The notes: generated by a model not told the origin, from the sequence alone. Positions 18,378-28,166 are shown, numbered from the stretch's first letter. The stretch: 64,000 nucleotides of DNA from Geodermatophilus amargosae (GCF_900116515.1 NZ_FPBA01000007.1:124001-188000), one strand, 5' to 3'. Numbers and translations are program-made.

Positions 18378-19849
18378 CCGCGACCGAGGCCCCGCGGCCG
18401 CCCGGGGCGCAGCCGCGCGCCGCGCGGGCCGCCGGGGTGACGCTGGTGGGTCAGGCGCTGCGCATCGTCGTGCAGTTCGGCTCGATCCTGCTGCTGGCGC
18501 GGCTCCTGCTGCCGGAGGACTACGGCCTGCTGGCCATCGTGCTCGTCGTCGTCGGCATCGGGGAGATCATCCGCGACTTCGGCCTGAGCACCGCCGCGAT
18601 CCGCGCGCCGGAGCTGTCGGAGGACACCCGCGACGCGCTGTTCTGGATCAACACGGCCATCGGCGCGCTCCTCTGCCTCGTCGTCGTCGCCTGCTCCGGG
18701 CTGCTGGCCGACCTGTTCGACCGCCCGCCGCTGACCGCGATCGCCTGCGCCCTCGCCGGCACGTTCGTGCTCAACGGGATGGCGACCCAGTACCGGGTCA
18801 CCCTGACCCGCGAGATGCGGTTCCGGCCCCTGGTGACCGCCGACGTCGTCGCCCAGACCGGCGCGGCGGCCGTCGCGATCGCCCTGGCCGCGCTGGGTGC
18901 CGGGTACTGGGCTCTGGTCGCCCAGCAGCTGGTGCAGTCCGTGCTCGTACTCGTCCTCGTCGCCGTCCCGGCGCGGTGGCTGCCGGGGCGCCCGCGCCGT
19001 ACGCCCGGCCTGCGCCCGTTCCTGACGCTGGGCCTGAACCTGGTGGGCACCCAGCTGGTCAACTACGCCGGCAACAACGTCGACACCGTCACCATCGGCC
19101 TGCGCTTCGACGCGGCCGCACTCGGGCTCTACAACCGCGGCTTCCAGCTGCTGATGACCCCGCTGAACCAGCTGCGGTCCCCCGCCACGACCGTCGCCCT
19201 GCCGGTGCTGTCCCGGCTGCAGGACGACCGCGAGCGCTTCGACGAGTACCTGCGGCGCGGGCAGCTGGCCCTCGGCTTCCCCATCGTCGTCTCGCTCGGC
19301 GTCGTGGCGGGTGCGGCCGAGCCGCTGGTCGAGCTGCTGCTGGGGCCGCGCTGGTCGGGCGTGACGCCCGTCCTCGCGCTGCTGGCCGTGGCCGCGGCGT
19401 CGCAGACGCTGGCCTTCGTCGGCCTGTGGACCTACCTCTCGCGCGGCCTGGGCGCCGAGCTGTTCCGCTACACGGTGGGCACCTCGGTGCTGCGCCTGGC
19501 CTGCGTCCTGACCGGCAGCGACTGGGGCGTCGTCGGGGTGGCCGCCGGCTACGCGCTGGCGGCCTGCCTCGAGTGGCCGCTGTCGCTGTGGTGGCTCTCG
19601 CGCATCACCGACTTCCCCGGGCGGACGCTCCTGGCCGGCGCGCTGCGGGTCCTCGCCTGCGCGGTCCCGGCCGGGCTCGCCGCCTGGCTGGTCCCGCTGG
19701 CCGCCGGCGCGCTGCCCACCGCGGTCGCCCTCCTGCTGGCCGTGCTCGCCGGTGCCGCGGTCGTGGCCCTGGCGGCCACCGTCTCGCGCACGATCCGGGC
19801 CGACCTCGCCGGCGTGCTCGCCTTCGGCCGCTCGATGGTGCGGCGGTGA
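18374..19849 (+). CDS. Lipid-linked oligosaccharide flippase (Wzx, MOP superfamily)
   Basis: 491 residues, about 12-14 membrane helices. The start GVTLVGQALRIVVQFGSILLLARLLLPEDYGLLA-type pattern (18422-18535) is characteristic of Polysacc_synt family exporters, and ALGLYNRGFQLLMTPLNQL later in the protein is also typical. It should flip the undecaprenyl-linked repeat unit to the outer leaflet. GTG 18374 overlaps the polymerase stop (GTGA). A glycosyltransferase follows on the same strand, so polymerase, flippase and transferase are one transcription unit. Confidence 0.92.
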   Translation: MTATEAPRPPGAQPRAARAAGVTLVGQALRIVVQFGSILLLARLLLPEDYGLLAIVLVVVGIGEIIRDFGLSTAAIRAPELSEDTRDALFWINTAIGALLCLVVVACSGLLADLFDRPPLTAIACALAGTFVLNGMATQYRVTLTREMRFRPLVTADVVAQTGAAAVAIALAALGAGYWALVAQQLVQSVLVLVLVAVPARWLPGRPRRTPGLRPFLTLGLNLVGTQLVNYAGNNVDTVTIGLRFDAAALGLYNRGFQLLMTPLNQLRSPATTVALPVLSRLQDDRERFDEYLRRGQLALGFPIVVSLGVVAGAAEPLVELLLGPRWSGVTPVLALLAVAAASQTLAFVGLWTYLSRGLGAELFRYTVGTSVLRLACVLTGSDWGVVGVAAGYALAACLEWPLSLWWLSRITDFPGRTLLAGALRVLACAVPAGLAAWLVPLAAGALPTAVALLLAVLAGAAVVALAATVSRTIRADLAGVLAFGRSMVRR

Positions 19850-19920
19850 CCGCCCGCCCGGCGGCGGTGACCGTCCCCGTCCCGACCGACTCCACACCGA
19901 CCGAGGAGGACCCCGCGGCC

Positions 19921-20955
19921 ATGAGCGCCGACGTCCCGGCGGCCGCGCCCCGGCCGTTCACCGTCCTGCAGTCCTTCCCCGAGCCGCGGGAGACCACCAA
20001 CCCCTACGTCGTGATGCTGCGGGACGCGCTGGACGCCGTCCCCGGCACGCGGGTGCTGACCTTCTCCTGGCGTCGGGCGCTGACCGCGCACTACGACGCC
20101 TTCCACGCCCACTGGCCGGAGATCCTCGTCGACGGCAACGGCCCGCTGAAGAAGGCCGTCCGCCAGGGCCTGTTCGTGCTCTTCCTGCTCCGGCTGCGAG
20201 CGACCCGCACGCCGCTGGTGCGCACGGTGCACAACCTCGAGCTGCCCGAGGGCATCTCACGCCGCGAGCGGGTGCTGCTGCGGTGGGCCGAGCGCGCGAC
20301 GGCGTCGCGGATCCGGATCAACGAGAGCACCGAGCTCGACGCCGGCACGCCCGTCGAGACGATCGTGCACGGCCACTACCGCGACTGGTACGCGCCGCAC
20401 CCCCGCCGGGAGCGCCGTCCCGGCCGCCTGGCCTTCGTCGGCCAGGTGCGCCGCTACAAGGGCGTCGACGCGCTGGTGGAGGCCTTCGGTGAGACCACCG
20501 ACGACGGGCTCAGCCTGCGGATCGCCGGCCGGCCGACGTCGGAGGAGCTGGCCGCGCACCTGCGGGACGCCGCCGCGGCCGACCCCCGGATCAGCCTGTC
20601 CCTGGGCTTCGTCCCGGACGCCGACCTGGTCGGTGAGGTGTCCGAGGCCGAGCTCGTGGTGCTGCCCTACCGGGAGATGCACAACTCCGGCGGGGCGCTG
20701 GCCGCGCTCTCCCTCGGCACCCCGGTCCTCGTGCCGGACAACGCGGCGAACCGCCGGCTGGCCGAGGAGGTCGGCGACGGCTGGGTGCACACGTACACGC
20801 CGCCGCTCACCGGCGCCGACCTGACCGGCACGCTGGCCCGGCTGCGCGCCGCTCCCCCGGCGGCCGCGCCGGACCTGTCCCGGCGAGAGTGGGCCGACGC
20901 CGGGCGCGCGCACGTGGCCGCCTACCGCAGGGCGCGGGCGGCGCTGCGCCGCTGA
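19921..20955 (+). CDS. Glycosyltransferase (GT-B fold)
   Basis: 344 residues. It begins with VLQSFPEPRETTNPYVVML, then DAFHAHWPEIL and VRTVHNLELPEG, a pattern of actinobacterial polysaccharide transferases. The C-terminal half has LAFVGQVRRYKGVDALVEAF and an acidic ELVVLPYREMHNSGGAL segment for donor binding. ATG 19921 was chosen because GAGGAGG lies about 10 bases upstream; a GTG at 19846 overlaps the flippase stop by 4 bases and is a real alternative that would add 25 residues. Donor sugar unknown. It converges with the leftward deacetylase unit. Confidence 0.85.
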   Translation: MSADVPAAAPRPFTVLQSFPEPRETTNPYVVMLRDALDAVPGTRVLTFSWRRALTAHYDAFHAHWPEILVDGNGPLKKAVRQGLFVLFLLRLRATRTPLVRTVHNLELPEGISRRERVLLRWAERATASRIRINESTELDAGTPVETIVHGHYRDWYAPHPRRERRPGRLAFVGQVRRYKGVDALVEAFGETTDDGLSLRIAGRPTSEELAAHLRDAAAADPRISLSLGFVPDADLVGEVSEAELVVLPYREMHNSGGALAALSLGTPVLVPDNAANRRLAEEVGDGWVHTYTPPLTGADLTGTLARLRAAPPAAAPDLSRREWADAGRAHVAAYRRARAALRR

Positions 20956-20976
20956 CCGCGGCGCCCGCCCCCGGGA

Positions 20977-20996
20977 GCACCGCACCCCGGTGGTGC
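20977..20996. terminator. Possible bidirectional hairpin between convergent units
   Basis: GCAC-CG-CACC then CC then GGTG-GTGC: an 8-pair stem with a two-base bulge in the 83-base gap between convergent genes. No T-tract. Weak candidate. Confidence 0.3.
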
Positions 20997-21039
20997 CGGA
21001 CCCCGGGAGCGCCGGACCCAGCGGACCGGCGCCCGGACC

Positions 21040-21795
21040 TCAGCGGACGAAGCGGGCCTCGCGGACGGCGGTGCCCTCGGCCAGGACCTCGCCCAGCGAG
21101 CGGGCCCGCAGCCCGTCGGCGGCGTATCCGGCCAGGACCTCGCGGACCAGCCGGCCCTTGTCCAGGACGGGGGCCGGCCCGTCGGCGGCGCCGTCCTCGG
21201 GCCCGGCGAAGCCGTCGTGCGCCAGCACGATCGCCCCGCGGTGCACGCCCTCCCGGGCCTTGGCGAGGCGCCGCTCGTGCGGCACGTCCCGCCAGTCCCA
21301 GGTGGTCGGGCCCCACAGCACCGGGGTCAGCCCGGCGCCGGTGACGGCCCGCCAGGTGCGCGGCGTCTGGCGGCCGTTGGGCGGGCGGTGCCAGCGGACC
21401 GTGCGGCCCAGGACGTCCTCGAGCTCGGCGCGGCCGCCCCGGACGACGGGACCGACGTCGTGCGGCGGCAGCGTGGGCAGCGGGCGGTGGTCGACGCCGT
21501 GCAGGGCCACCTCGTGGCCGGCGGCGACGACCTCCTCGAACAGCGCGCGGTGGCGGCGCACCCGGGTCATCAGGACGAAGAAGGTGGCGGTGGCGCCGGC
21601 GTCGGCCAGCGCGGCGAGCACGCGGTCGGTGCCGCCGGGTTCCGGGCCGTCGTCGAAGGTCAGGACCACCGACGGCGCCGTCGTGCGCACCGACACCACC
21701 GAGCCGGCCACGGACCCGGCGGCCCGGCGCGCGGCCGTCAGCGCGGCGCGGCGACCGGCGCGGTAGGCCCGCACGGCCGGTGACGGAGCGCTCAT
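21040..21795 (-). CDS. Polysaccharide deacetylase (NodB family) B
   Basis: 251 residues, carbohydrate esterase family 4. All motifs are readable: VVLTFDDGPEPGGTD (motif 1), HEVALHGVDHRPL (motif 2), RWHRPPNGRQT (motif 3), TTWDWRDVP (motif 4) and GAIVLAHDG (motif 5). The basic N-terminal stretch (RAYRAGRRAALTAARRAAG) has a short moderately hydrophobic follow-up but no convincing signal peptide. It belongs to a different subgroup from deacetylase A at 11746-12510, closer to peptidoglycan or chito-oligosaccharide deacetylases. Its ATG overlaps the stop of the GT2 gene upstream (ATGA), and it is the last gene of the unit that starts with the large secreted protein. Confidence 0.9.
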   Translation of the reverse strand: MSAPSPAVRAYRAGRRAALTAARRAAGSVAGSVVSVRTTAPSVVLTFDDGPEPGGTDRVLAALADAGATATFFVLMTRVRRHRALFEEVVAAGHEVALHGVDHRPLPTLPPHDVGPVVRGGRAELEDVLGRTVRWHRPPNGRQTPRTWRAVTGAGLTPVLWGPTTWDWRDVPHERRLAKAREGVHRGAIVLAHDGFAGPEDGAADGPAPVLDKGRLVREVLAGYAADGLRARSLGEVLAEGTAVREARFVR

Positions 21796-22817
21796 CGGGG
21801 CGCGACCCGGCCCAGCCGCCAGCGGCGCCCGTCGCGGGCGTACTCCTCGTAGACGACGCCGAGCGCGCCGCCGACCATGCCGAGGCCGCGGAAGACCGCA
21901 CGGGCGCCACGGGCCTGGTGCCGCGCCGACCCGCTGACCCGGCCCAGCGCCCAGCGGGCGCTCCCGCCGCCCAGGCGGAGCAGCCCGCGCAGCACGCCCC
22001 GGGCCCGGACCCGCAGCCGGGCGGCGGTGCCGGCGGTCAGCCGCAGCTCGGTCAGCACGGTGGCGTTGCCGTGGCTCCAGGCGCGGATGAGGACCCAGCG
22101 GCGGGTCGTCCGCTCGGCCGGCACGCGGTCGACCGCGGCCGACTCGTCGCACCAGACCATGCGCGCACCCGCGTGCGCCAGCGAGCGGCTGAACAGGGTG
22201 TCCTCGCCGCCGGCCAGCCCCAGGGCCGACTCGAACCGGGTGCCCGCGGCACGGACCTGGTCGAGGTCGAGGAGCAGGTTGCCGGTGGCGGCGACGTCGA
22301 TCTCGGTGCCGGTCGGCATCCGGCGGCGGACGAAGAAGCGGCCGGCGAGGATCCAGGGGTCGACCGGGCCGGGGTACTCGGCCAGGATCCGCCCCGAGAC
22401 CGCGGCGGCGCCGGAGTCCTCCCAGGTGGCCAGCAGTGCGCCGAGCCAGTTCTCGCAGGGCCGCTCGTCGTCGTCGATGAAGGCGAGCAGCCGGGAGCCG
22501 GCGGCCTCGTCGAGGGCACGGTTGCGCACCGCGGCGATCCCCGGCCGGGACTCGACGACGTACCGGACGCCGGGGACGGCCGCCGCGACCGCGGAGCCGG
22601 AGCCGGCGGGGTCGTTGTCGACGACCAACACCTGAGCGGTGAACCGGCCGCCGGCGGCCACCTCGGCGACCTGCTCGAGCAGCCGCGGCAGCAGGTCGCG
22701 CAGGTCGTCGGGGCGGCGGAACGTCGGGACGGCGACGGTGACCCGCACGCCGCCCGGGTCGGGCCGGCGACGGGCCGACGGCAGGGTGGTCGACTGCATC
22801 GGGGGCGTGGCGGTCAC
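21792..22817 (-). CDS. GT2-family glycosyltransferase A
   Basis: 341 residues with a GT-A fold: VTVAVPTFRRPDDLRDLL at the start, VLVVDNDPAG for nucleotide binding, and AFIDDDERPCENWL with the metal-binding Asp cluster. The middle GGEDTLFSRSLAHAG segment fits the acceptor site. There are no membrane helices, so it acts at the inner face of the membrane. GTG 22817 follows the previous stop by 11 bases with a weak GAGG between. Donor and linkage cannot be told from sequence. Confidence 0.9.
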   Translation of the reverse strand: MTATPPMQSTTLPSARRRPDPGGVRVTVAVPTFRRPDDLRDLLPRLLEQVAEVAAGGRFTAQVLVVDNDPAGSGSAVAAAVPGVRYVVESRPGIAAVRNRALDEAAGSRLLAFIDDDERPCENWLGALLATWEDSGAAAVSGRILAEYPGPVDPWILAGRFFVRRRMPTGTEIDVAATGNLLLDLDQVRAAGTRFESALGLAGGEDTLFSRSLAHAGARMVWCDESAAVDRVPAERTTRRWVLIRAWSHGNATVLTELRLTAGTAARLRVRARGVLRGLLRLGGGSARWALGRVSGSARHQARGARAVFRGLGMVGGALGVVYEEYARDGRRWRLGRVAPR

Positions 22818-22828
22818 GCCTCATCCCA

Positions 22829-23845
22829 TCACCGGGGCTGCGGCGTGCGCTTCCCCCGGAAGGGCTGGGAGGAGGGCCCGCGGACCAGCGCGGCGACGGC
22901 GATCCCGGCCCCCTCGAGACTGCCGCGGACCGCCGTGACGAGCGGCCGGGGCGAGTGGAGCAGCTGGCGGCGGCCACCGCGCAGCAGGATCTCCCAGCTG
23001 ACCCGCGGCGTCCGCACCAGCCACCCGAGCAGCTGCCGGCGGGGCAGGTTGCGCGCCGCGAAGACGAGACGGTTGCGGCAGTTGTAGCGGTAGTAGAGGT
23101 CGGACTTCGCGTCGCCCTCCCGCTCCCCCTGCGTGCCGCCCTCGTCGTGGACGGCCACCAGGTCGGAGCGGACGACGAGGGAGCCGCCGGCGGCCAGCGC
23201 GCGGTGGCTGAGGTCGACGTCCTCCCAGTAGAGGAAGTAGCCCTCGTCGTACCCGCCCAGCCGGTCGGCCATCTCCGCCGAGACCACCAGGCAGGCCCCC
23301 GTCAGCCAGTCCTCGACCGGCCCCCGGGACCGGGTGGGGCTGTGCCGGGCGCCGGTGCGGCCGTCGCGCAGCCCCAGCGTGGAGCCGGCGAACACCGTGG
23401 CGCCCGTCGAGTCCACGATCCGCGGGGCGAGGACCGCGAGCGGGTCGGTCAGGCTGGCCAGTCTCAGCTCCTCGAGCACCTCGGGTGTCGCCGAGGCGTC
23501 GGGGTTGAGGCAGCAGAATGTGGCGCAGCCGAGCTCGCGGGCCCGGGCGAACCCGGCGTTGGTCGCCGCGCCGAACCCGCGGTTGTCCGGGAGGGCCACC
23601 AGGTCCCACCCGCGCTCGGCGGCCAGCGCGGTGACCGCCGCGCGCTCCTCGTCGGTGCTGTGGTTGTCCACCACCACGACGCGGACGTGCGGGCCGAGCG
23701 CGCCGGCGGCTGCCAGGTTCCGGCGCAGCAGCGCGCTGGAGCCGTAGTTGACGACGACCAGGCCCAGCCCCTCCGGGCCGCCGCGGTCAGCGACGGCCCG
23801 GAGGGAGGGAGGGCTCTCCAGCGACACGCGAGCAGTGTCGGTCAC
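22829..23845 (-). CDS. GT2-family glycosyltransferase B (rhamnosyltransferase-like)
   Basis: 338 residues. Motifs match the rhamnosyltransferase-like GT2 group: LVVVNYGSSALLRRNL, VVVVDNHSTDEE, LPDNRGFGAATNAGF, CLNPDASATPEVLEEL, and GYDEGYFLYWEDVDLSHRA holding the catalytic-base region. GTG 23845 overlaps the stop of the large secreted protein upstream (GTGA). Coupling of a cytoplasmic transferase to a secreted surface protein suggests that the latter belongs to polymer assembly or attachment. Sugar specificity is inferred only from overall family resemblance. Confidence 0.88.
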   Translation of the reverse strand: MTDTARVSLESPPSLRAVADRGGPEGLGLVVVNYGSSALLRRNLAAAGALGPHVRVVVVDNHSTDEERAAVTALAAERGWDLVALPDNRGFGAATNAGFARARELGCATFCCLNPDASATPEVLEELRLASLTDPLAVLAPRIVDSTGATVFAGSTLGLRDGRTGARHSPTRSRGPVEDWLTGACLVVSAEMADRLGGYDEGYFLYWEDVDLSHRALAAGGSLVVRSDLVAVHDEGGTQGEREGDAKSDLYYRYNCRNRLVFAARNLPRRQLLGWLVRTPRVSWEILLRGGRRQLLHSPRPLVTAVRGSLEGAGIAVAALVRGPSSQPFRGKRTPQPR

Positions 23846-26800
23846 GGAGCGGCCGGCGCCGTGCCCGCCTCGCCGACCCACAGCTGGTCGAACCGGACCG
23901 CGGTGGCCGCGGTGGCGGTGCCCGACACGTACGCGTCGAGCAGGACCGTGCCGGCACGCTGCAGCACCGCGGCGTCGTCGGTCCGGACCAGCGCCCAGGC
24001 CGCCGGCTCGGCCGTGCCGGTGGCCCACGCCTTGACCCGCAGGGTCGTGGTGCCGGTGCCGGCCGTCTCGAACCGGACGGTCAGCGACGTGCCGGGCCGG
24101 TGGCCGCCGGGGAGCAGGTAGCCGCCGAGGATGGTGTCCTGGTCGTTCACCGTCCGGACGAGCATGACCTCGACCTGGCCGTCGGCGCGGAACCGCAGCT
24201 TCACCCGGTAGTCGGTCAGCCCGACGCTGCGGGTGGCCAGGCCGACGTACACGCCGCCCCCGGTGGGGGCCTGCGGGAGCGTCAGCGCGACCTGCATCGC
24301 GACGTCCTGCCGGGAGAACTGGGACAGGCCGGCGCCGGTGGTCTGCCCGGCCGGGCTGCGCAGCTGGCCGGCGCCGTCGACCACCGAGGCGTTGGCCACG
24401 GGGCCGGCGATCGCCCAGGGGCCGCCGGTGTCGGCCGTGCCCCACCCGCCGGTGACCTGACGCTCGAAGGCGTCGGCGGCCAGCGGCGGAGTGCCCGGCT
24501 GCGGCTGCGGCTGCGGCTGGGGGGCCGTGACGGTCACCGACCGGGTGGTGGTCCCGGTGGCGCCGGCGGCGTCGGTCACGGTCAGCCGCACCGTGTAGGT
24601 GCCGGCCGCGGCGTAGGTGTGCGTCGCGGTGGCACCGGTGGCGGTGGCGCTGTTCCCGAAGTCCCAGGCGTACCCGGTCACCCCGGTGTCGTCGGTCGAG
24701 CCGGAGCCGTCCACCGCCACGGTCAGCTGCGACGGCGTCGCGGTGAACGAGGCCACCGGGGCCTGGTTCGGGACCGTCACCACCGTGCCGGACGGCTCGA
24801 CCCGCAGGTCGTCGACGCGCAGCGTGGAGATCGCCGTCGCGCTGGCGGAGACGTAGGTCTCCAGCGCGACCGCACCCGGGCGCTGCAGGGCCGCGGTGGC
24901 GTCGGTCCGGGTCAGGCCCCAGGTCGCGGGCTCGGCCGTGCCGGCGCGCCACACCTTGACCTTGAGGGTCGTGGGCGCACCGCCGCTGGTCTCGAACCGC
25001 ACGGTCAGCGCCGTGCCCGCGGCGTAACCGCCGGGCATCTGGTAGCCGTCGAGGATGGTCTCCACGCCGTCCACGGTGCGGGCGAGCATGACCTCGACCT
25101 GGCCGTCGGCGCGGTACCGGAGCTTCACCCGGTAGTCGCTGAGCCCGACGCTCTGGGCGACGAGGCCGACGTACGTGCCGCCGCCGGTGGCGAGCTGGGG
25201 CAGGGTCAGCGTCGCCTGCAGGGCGACGTCGGTCCGGTTCACGCCGGACAGCCGCGCCGAGGCGCTCTGCCCGGCCGCACCGGCCAGCCGGCCGGTGCCG
25301 GCGCTGACCGAGGTCGAGCCGGCGGTGGTCCAGACACCGCCGCGCTCGGCGGTGCCCCAGCCGGAGGCGACCTCCCGGCCGAACGAGTCGGCCGCGATCG
25401 AGCCGGCGCCGGTCGGGGCCGCGGTGACGGTGACCGACCGCGTGGTGGTGGCGGTCAGGTCGCCACCGTCGGTCACGGTCAGCCGGACCGTGTAGGTGCC
25501 CGGGGCCGCGTAGGTGCGCGAGGCGGTGACGCCGGTGGCGGTGGAGCCGTCACCGAAGTCCCAGGCGTAGGAGCGGATCACGCCCTCGGGGTCGCTGGAC
25601 GCGCCCGCGTCGACCCGGGCGGTCAGGTCGGCCACCTGGGTGCTGAAGGCCGCGGTCGGGGCGAGGTTCTGGCCCCGGCCGAGGGCGGCGTGGGTCGACA
25701 CCTGCTGCGCGGACAGCGCGGCCGGGTAGACGGCGACCTCGTCGATGCGCCCGGTGAACCAGGCGCTGCCGCCGCCGGTCCACGCGGAGTCGCCGCCGAT
25801 CCGCCAGTAGCCGTTGTACGGCTGGGCGCGGAAGGCGCCGGCCTTCGAGCCGACGAGGGTCCCGTCGACGTACAGGGCGAGGCCGGAGCGGTTCATCGTG
25901 GCCACGACGTGGTGCCAGCGGCCGTCGTTGTAGGCGGTGGGGCCGGTGATCGTCTGGGTGGCGCCGGTGTAGATGCCGAAGGACACCCTGCCGCTCGGGT
26001 CCATCCACACGTGCCGGTCCCAGTTGGCGCTCAGGCCGGTGTTGCGGTCGCCGAAGCCGATGATCTTGCCACCGGCCGACGAGGTCGTCTGGAACCACGC
26101 CTCGACGCTGAACGTCTGCGGGCCGGCGATGGCCGTGCCGGTGGACGCCATCCCGCTCGAGGTGCCGTTGAAGGCCGACGCGGTGTTCGGGTCGCCCGCG
26201 ATGGCGCCGGCCACCTGCCGGGTCACGCCGCCGCCGACCGTGAGGTCGCGGGCACCGGCGTAGTCGTAGGCGATGCCGCCGGAGGCCTCACCGAGGTACC
26301 AGTGGTCCAGGGCGCCGTCGGCGGCGACCGCACGGGCGTAGGGCCGCGACGCGCCGCTGCTGGCGGCGGGCACCGTGCCGGTGACCCACGCGGAGCTCAG
26401 CCGGTTGCCCGCGGGGTCGCTGACCGTCACCAGCCAGCGGTGCGAGCCCGCCGAGGCGCTCGTGTCGACGCAGCCGAAGGTCGGCAGGTCCCACCAGCGG
26501 GTCGGCCGGGTCGCCTCGCAGACCGGCGCGGCGGTGTCGCTGTCCCGGTAGACGCGGTAGGTCAGGTTCTCGTTGTCGCGGTCGGTGACCGACGGCCAGG
26601 TCAGCCGGACGGCGCCGGGGACCATGGTGGTGGTCAGCGTGAAGGGGTTCCTCGTCGCCGGGCCGACCCGGTTGGGGGCCAGCGCCGGGACGGCGAACCG
26701 GACGAGGCCCTGCTGGCCGACGCCGTTGACGGTCGGGAACTCCCCGCCGTAGACGACGTAGTCGCCGTTGCCGGTGACCGACCAGCCGGCCTGGAACTGG

Positions 26801-28029
26801 CCGGTGTAGGTGCCGGCGATGAAGTCCGGGTCCCAGGGGAGGTACGAGGGAGCCGCCTGCCCGACCAGCCGGGTGTTGGAGCGCAGCTCGCTGATCCGCT
26901 GGACGGTGCCGGTCACGGCCACGGACAGTGCGTTGCCGAACATGTGCACCCGGGGCTGCTGCTCGGGGAAGCTGCCGATGTTGGCGCAGTCGTGGGCGTG
27001 CGACGCCGTGTAGACGACGCTGCTGGTCGCGTGGACGGCGTAGTGGTCACCCCGGCAGTCGGCGAACCACACCGCCTGACCGCCGTCGGCGCGCGCGGCG
27101 AAGGTGCCCTCGAGGTTGCCCGGGCCGCCGAAGTCGTAGCCGGTGCCGTAGACGACCCCGTTGCTGGTGGTGAGGCTGTAGACCGCGGCGTTGGGGCCCT
27201 GGTTGGTGATCAGCTGACCGACCGCGAAGGGCTTCGTGGCCCCGGAGGTGGCGTCCACGGCACCGACGCCGGACGTCGCCGTGCCGTTCAGGGTGCCGAA
27301 CCGGCCGGCGACGACCACCTGGTTGGAGCCGGCCAGCGTGATCGCCATGATCTGGTTGGCGGTCCCGCCGGGCTGCGGCGCCCAGGCCGCGAGGGCACCG
27401 TTGGCGGCGCTCACGGCGGCCAGCCGGGTGCGGGCCACGGAGCCGACGGCGGTCACGGTGCCGCCGAAGTAGACGGTCGAGTCGGTGGCCGCGATGGCCG
27501 ACACCTGGCCGGAGACGGCCGGCCGGAAGTCGGCCACCAGCTCGCCGGTGGTGGCGCTGAAGGCGGCGATGCGGGTGCGCACCTGCCCGTTGACCCGGCC
27601 GAAGTCACCGCCGACGTAGAGGCGGGAGCCGTCCGGGGAGGCGGCGAGGGCCAGGACCTGGCCGTCGAGCGTCGGCGCGAAGGAGGTGATCAGCTCGCCG
27701 GTGCGGATGTCGTAGGCGAGCAGGTTGCTCCGCGGGGTCTCCGCGACGCCGGGCGCGGCGCCGGCCGGACGGGCGGTGGTGAAGTCCCCGCCCACGAAGA
27801 CGGTGTTGCCGACCACCACCTGGGCCCAGGCGACCCCGTTGATCTGCACGGTGGGCAGTGCGTCCGCCGTCACCGTGGCCGGGGTGGCGGGGTCGGCCGG
27901 GTTCACCGGCGCCCAGTCCGCCGAGGCGATCCCCGGGGCCACCCCGCCGAGGACCCCGGCGAGGAGCAGGGTCGCGAGGAGGCCTGCCAGGAGTGCCCTG
28001 GGCGAGGCGGCCGTGCGTGCTGACGTCAC
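23842..28029 (-). CDS. Large secreted multidomain protein: propeller, LamG, two PKD-lectin-like units
   Basis: 1395 residues. A signal peptide ends near ASADW (about 37). Residues 45-445 are repeats of the delta-60/propeller kind (GNTVFVGGDFT, GSRLYVGGDFGRVNG). Residues 455-555 look like fibronectin type III. Residues 575-780 are a LamG/concanavalin-like domain (FSVEAWFQTT, RWHHVVATMNRSGLALYVDG). Then a tandem duplication follows: PKD (about 786-870) with a 200-residue sandwich domain (about 873-1076), and PKD (about 1086-1166) with a second copy (about 1180-1390). The PKD domains show YAWDFGD/YAWDFGN and GTYTVRLTVTD. The sandwich copies share DYRVKLR-RADGQVEVML. No LPxTG anchor was seen. GTG 28029 was chosen for GGGGGA just upstream. 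Likely a polysaccharide-binding or matrix protein; no enzyme active site recognised. Confidence 0.88.
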   Translation of the reverse strand: MTSARTAASPRALLAGLLATLLLAGVLGGVAPGIASADWAPVNPADPATPATVTADALPTVQINGVAWAQVVVGNTVFVGGDFTTARPAGAAPGVAETPRSNLLAYDIRTGELITSFAPTLDGQVLALAASPDGSRLYVGGDFGRVNGQVRTRIAAFSATTGELVADFRPAVSGQVSAIAATDSTVYFGGTVTAVGSVARTRLAAVSAANGALAAWAPQPGGTANQIMAITLAGSNQVVVAGRFGTLNGTATSGVGAVDATSGATKPFAVGQLITNQGPNAAVYSLTTSNGVVYGTGYDFGGPGNLEGTFAARADGGQAVWFADCRGDHYAVHATSSVVYTASHAHDCANIGSFPEQQPRVHMFGNALSVAVTGTVQRISELRSNTRLVGQAAPSYLPWDPDFIAGTYTGQFQAGWSVTGNGDYVVYGGEFPTVNGVGQQGLVRFAVPALAPNRVGPATRNPFTLTTTMVPGAVRLTWPSVTDRDNENLTYRVYRDSDTAAPVCEATRPTRWWDLPTFGCVDTSASAGSHRWLVTVSDPAGNRLSSAWVTGTVPAASSGASRPYARAVAADGALDHWYLGEASGGIAYDYAGARDLTVGGGVTRQVAGAIAGDPNTASAFNGTSSGMASTGTAIAGPQTFSVEAWFQTTSSAGGKIIGFGDRNTGLSANWDRHVWMDPSGRVSFGIYTGATQTITGPTAYNDGRWHHVVATMNRSGLALYVDGTLVGSKAGAFRAQPYNGYWRIGGDSAWTGGGSAWFTGRIDEVAVYPAALSAQQVSTHAALGRGQNLAPTAAFSTQVADLTARVDAGASSDPEGVIRSYAWDFGDGSTATGVTASRTYAAPGTYTVRLTVTDGGDLTATTTRSVTVTAAPTGAGSIAADSFGREVASGWGTAERGGVWTTAGSTSVSAGTGRLAGAAGQSASARLSGVNRTDVALQATLTLPQLATGGGTYVGLVAQSVGLSDYRVKLRYRADGQVEVMLARTVDGVETILDGYQMPGGYAAGTALTVRFETSGGAPTTLKVKVWRAGTAEPATWGLTRTDATAALQRPGAVALETYVSASATAISTLRVDDLRVEPSGTVVTVPNQAPVASFTATPSQLTVAVDGSGSTDDTGVTGYAWDFGNSATATGATATHTYAAAGTYTVRLTVTDAAGATGTTTRSVTVTAPQPQPQPQPGTPPLAADAFERQVTGGWGTADTGGPWAIAGPVANASVVDGAGQLRSPAGQTTGAGLSQFSRQDVAMQVALTLPQAPTGGGVYVGLATRSVGLTDYRVKLRFRADGQVEVMLVRTVNDQDTILGGYLLPGGHRPGTSLTVRFETAGTGTTTLRVKAWATGTAEPAAWALVRTDDAAVLQRAGTVLLDAYVSGTATAATAVRFDQLWVGEAGTAPAAP

Positions 28030-28166
28030 TTGATCCCCCGTGTGTCGCGTCGAGCGCATGACCGTCCTCCGGCCAGGCGGATGAACACTAAGCGTGACGA
28101 CCAGGGGGCCCCATCCCCCGTTCCGGCGACATGTCCGCAGGTCGTGCGGAGATCTTGCGGATCGGT

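Noticed and set aside
23842..28029. LPxTG-anchored protein
   Set aside because: No sorting motif, C-terminal hydrophobic helix or basic tail is present; the protein ends in the sandwich domain.
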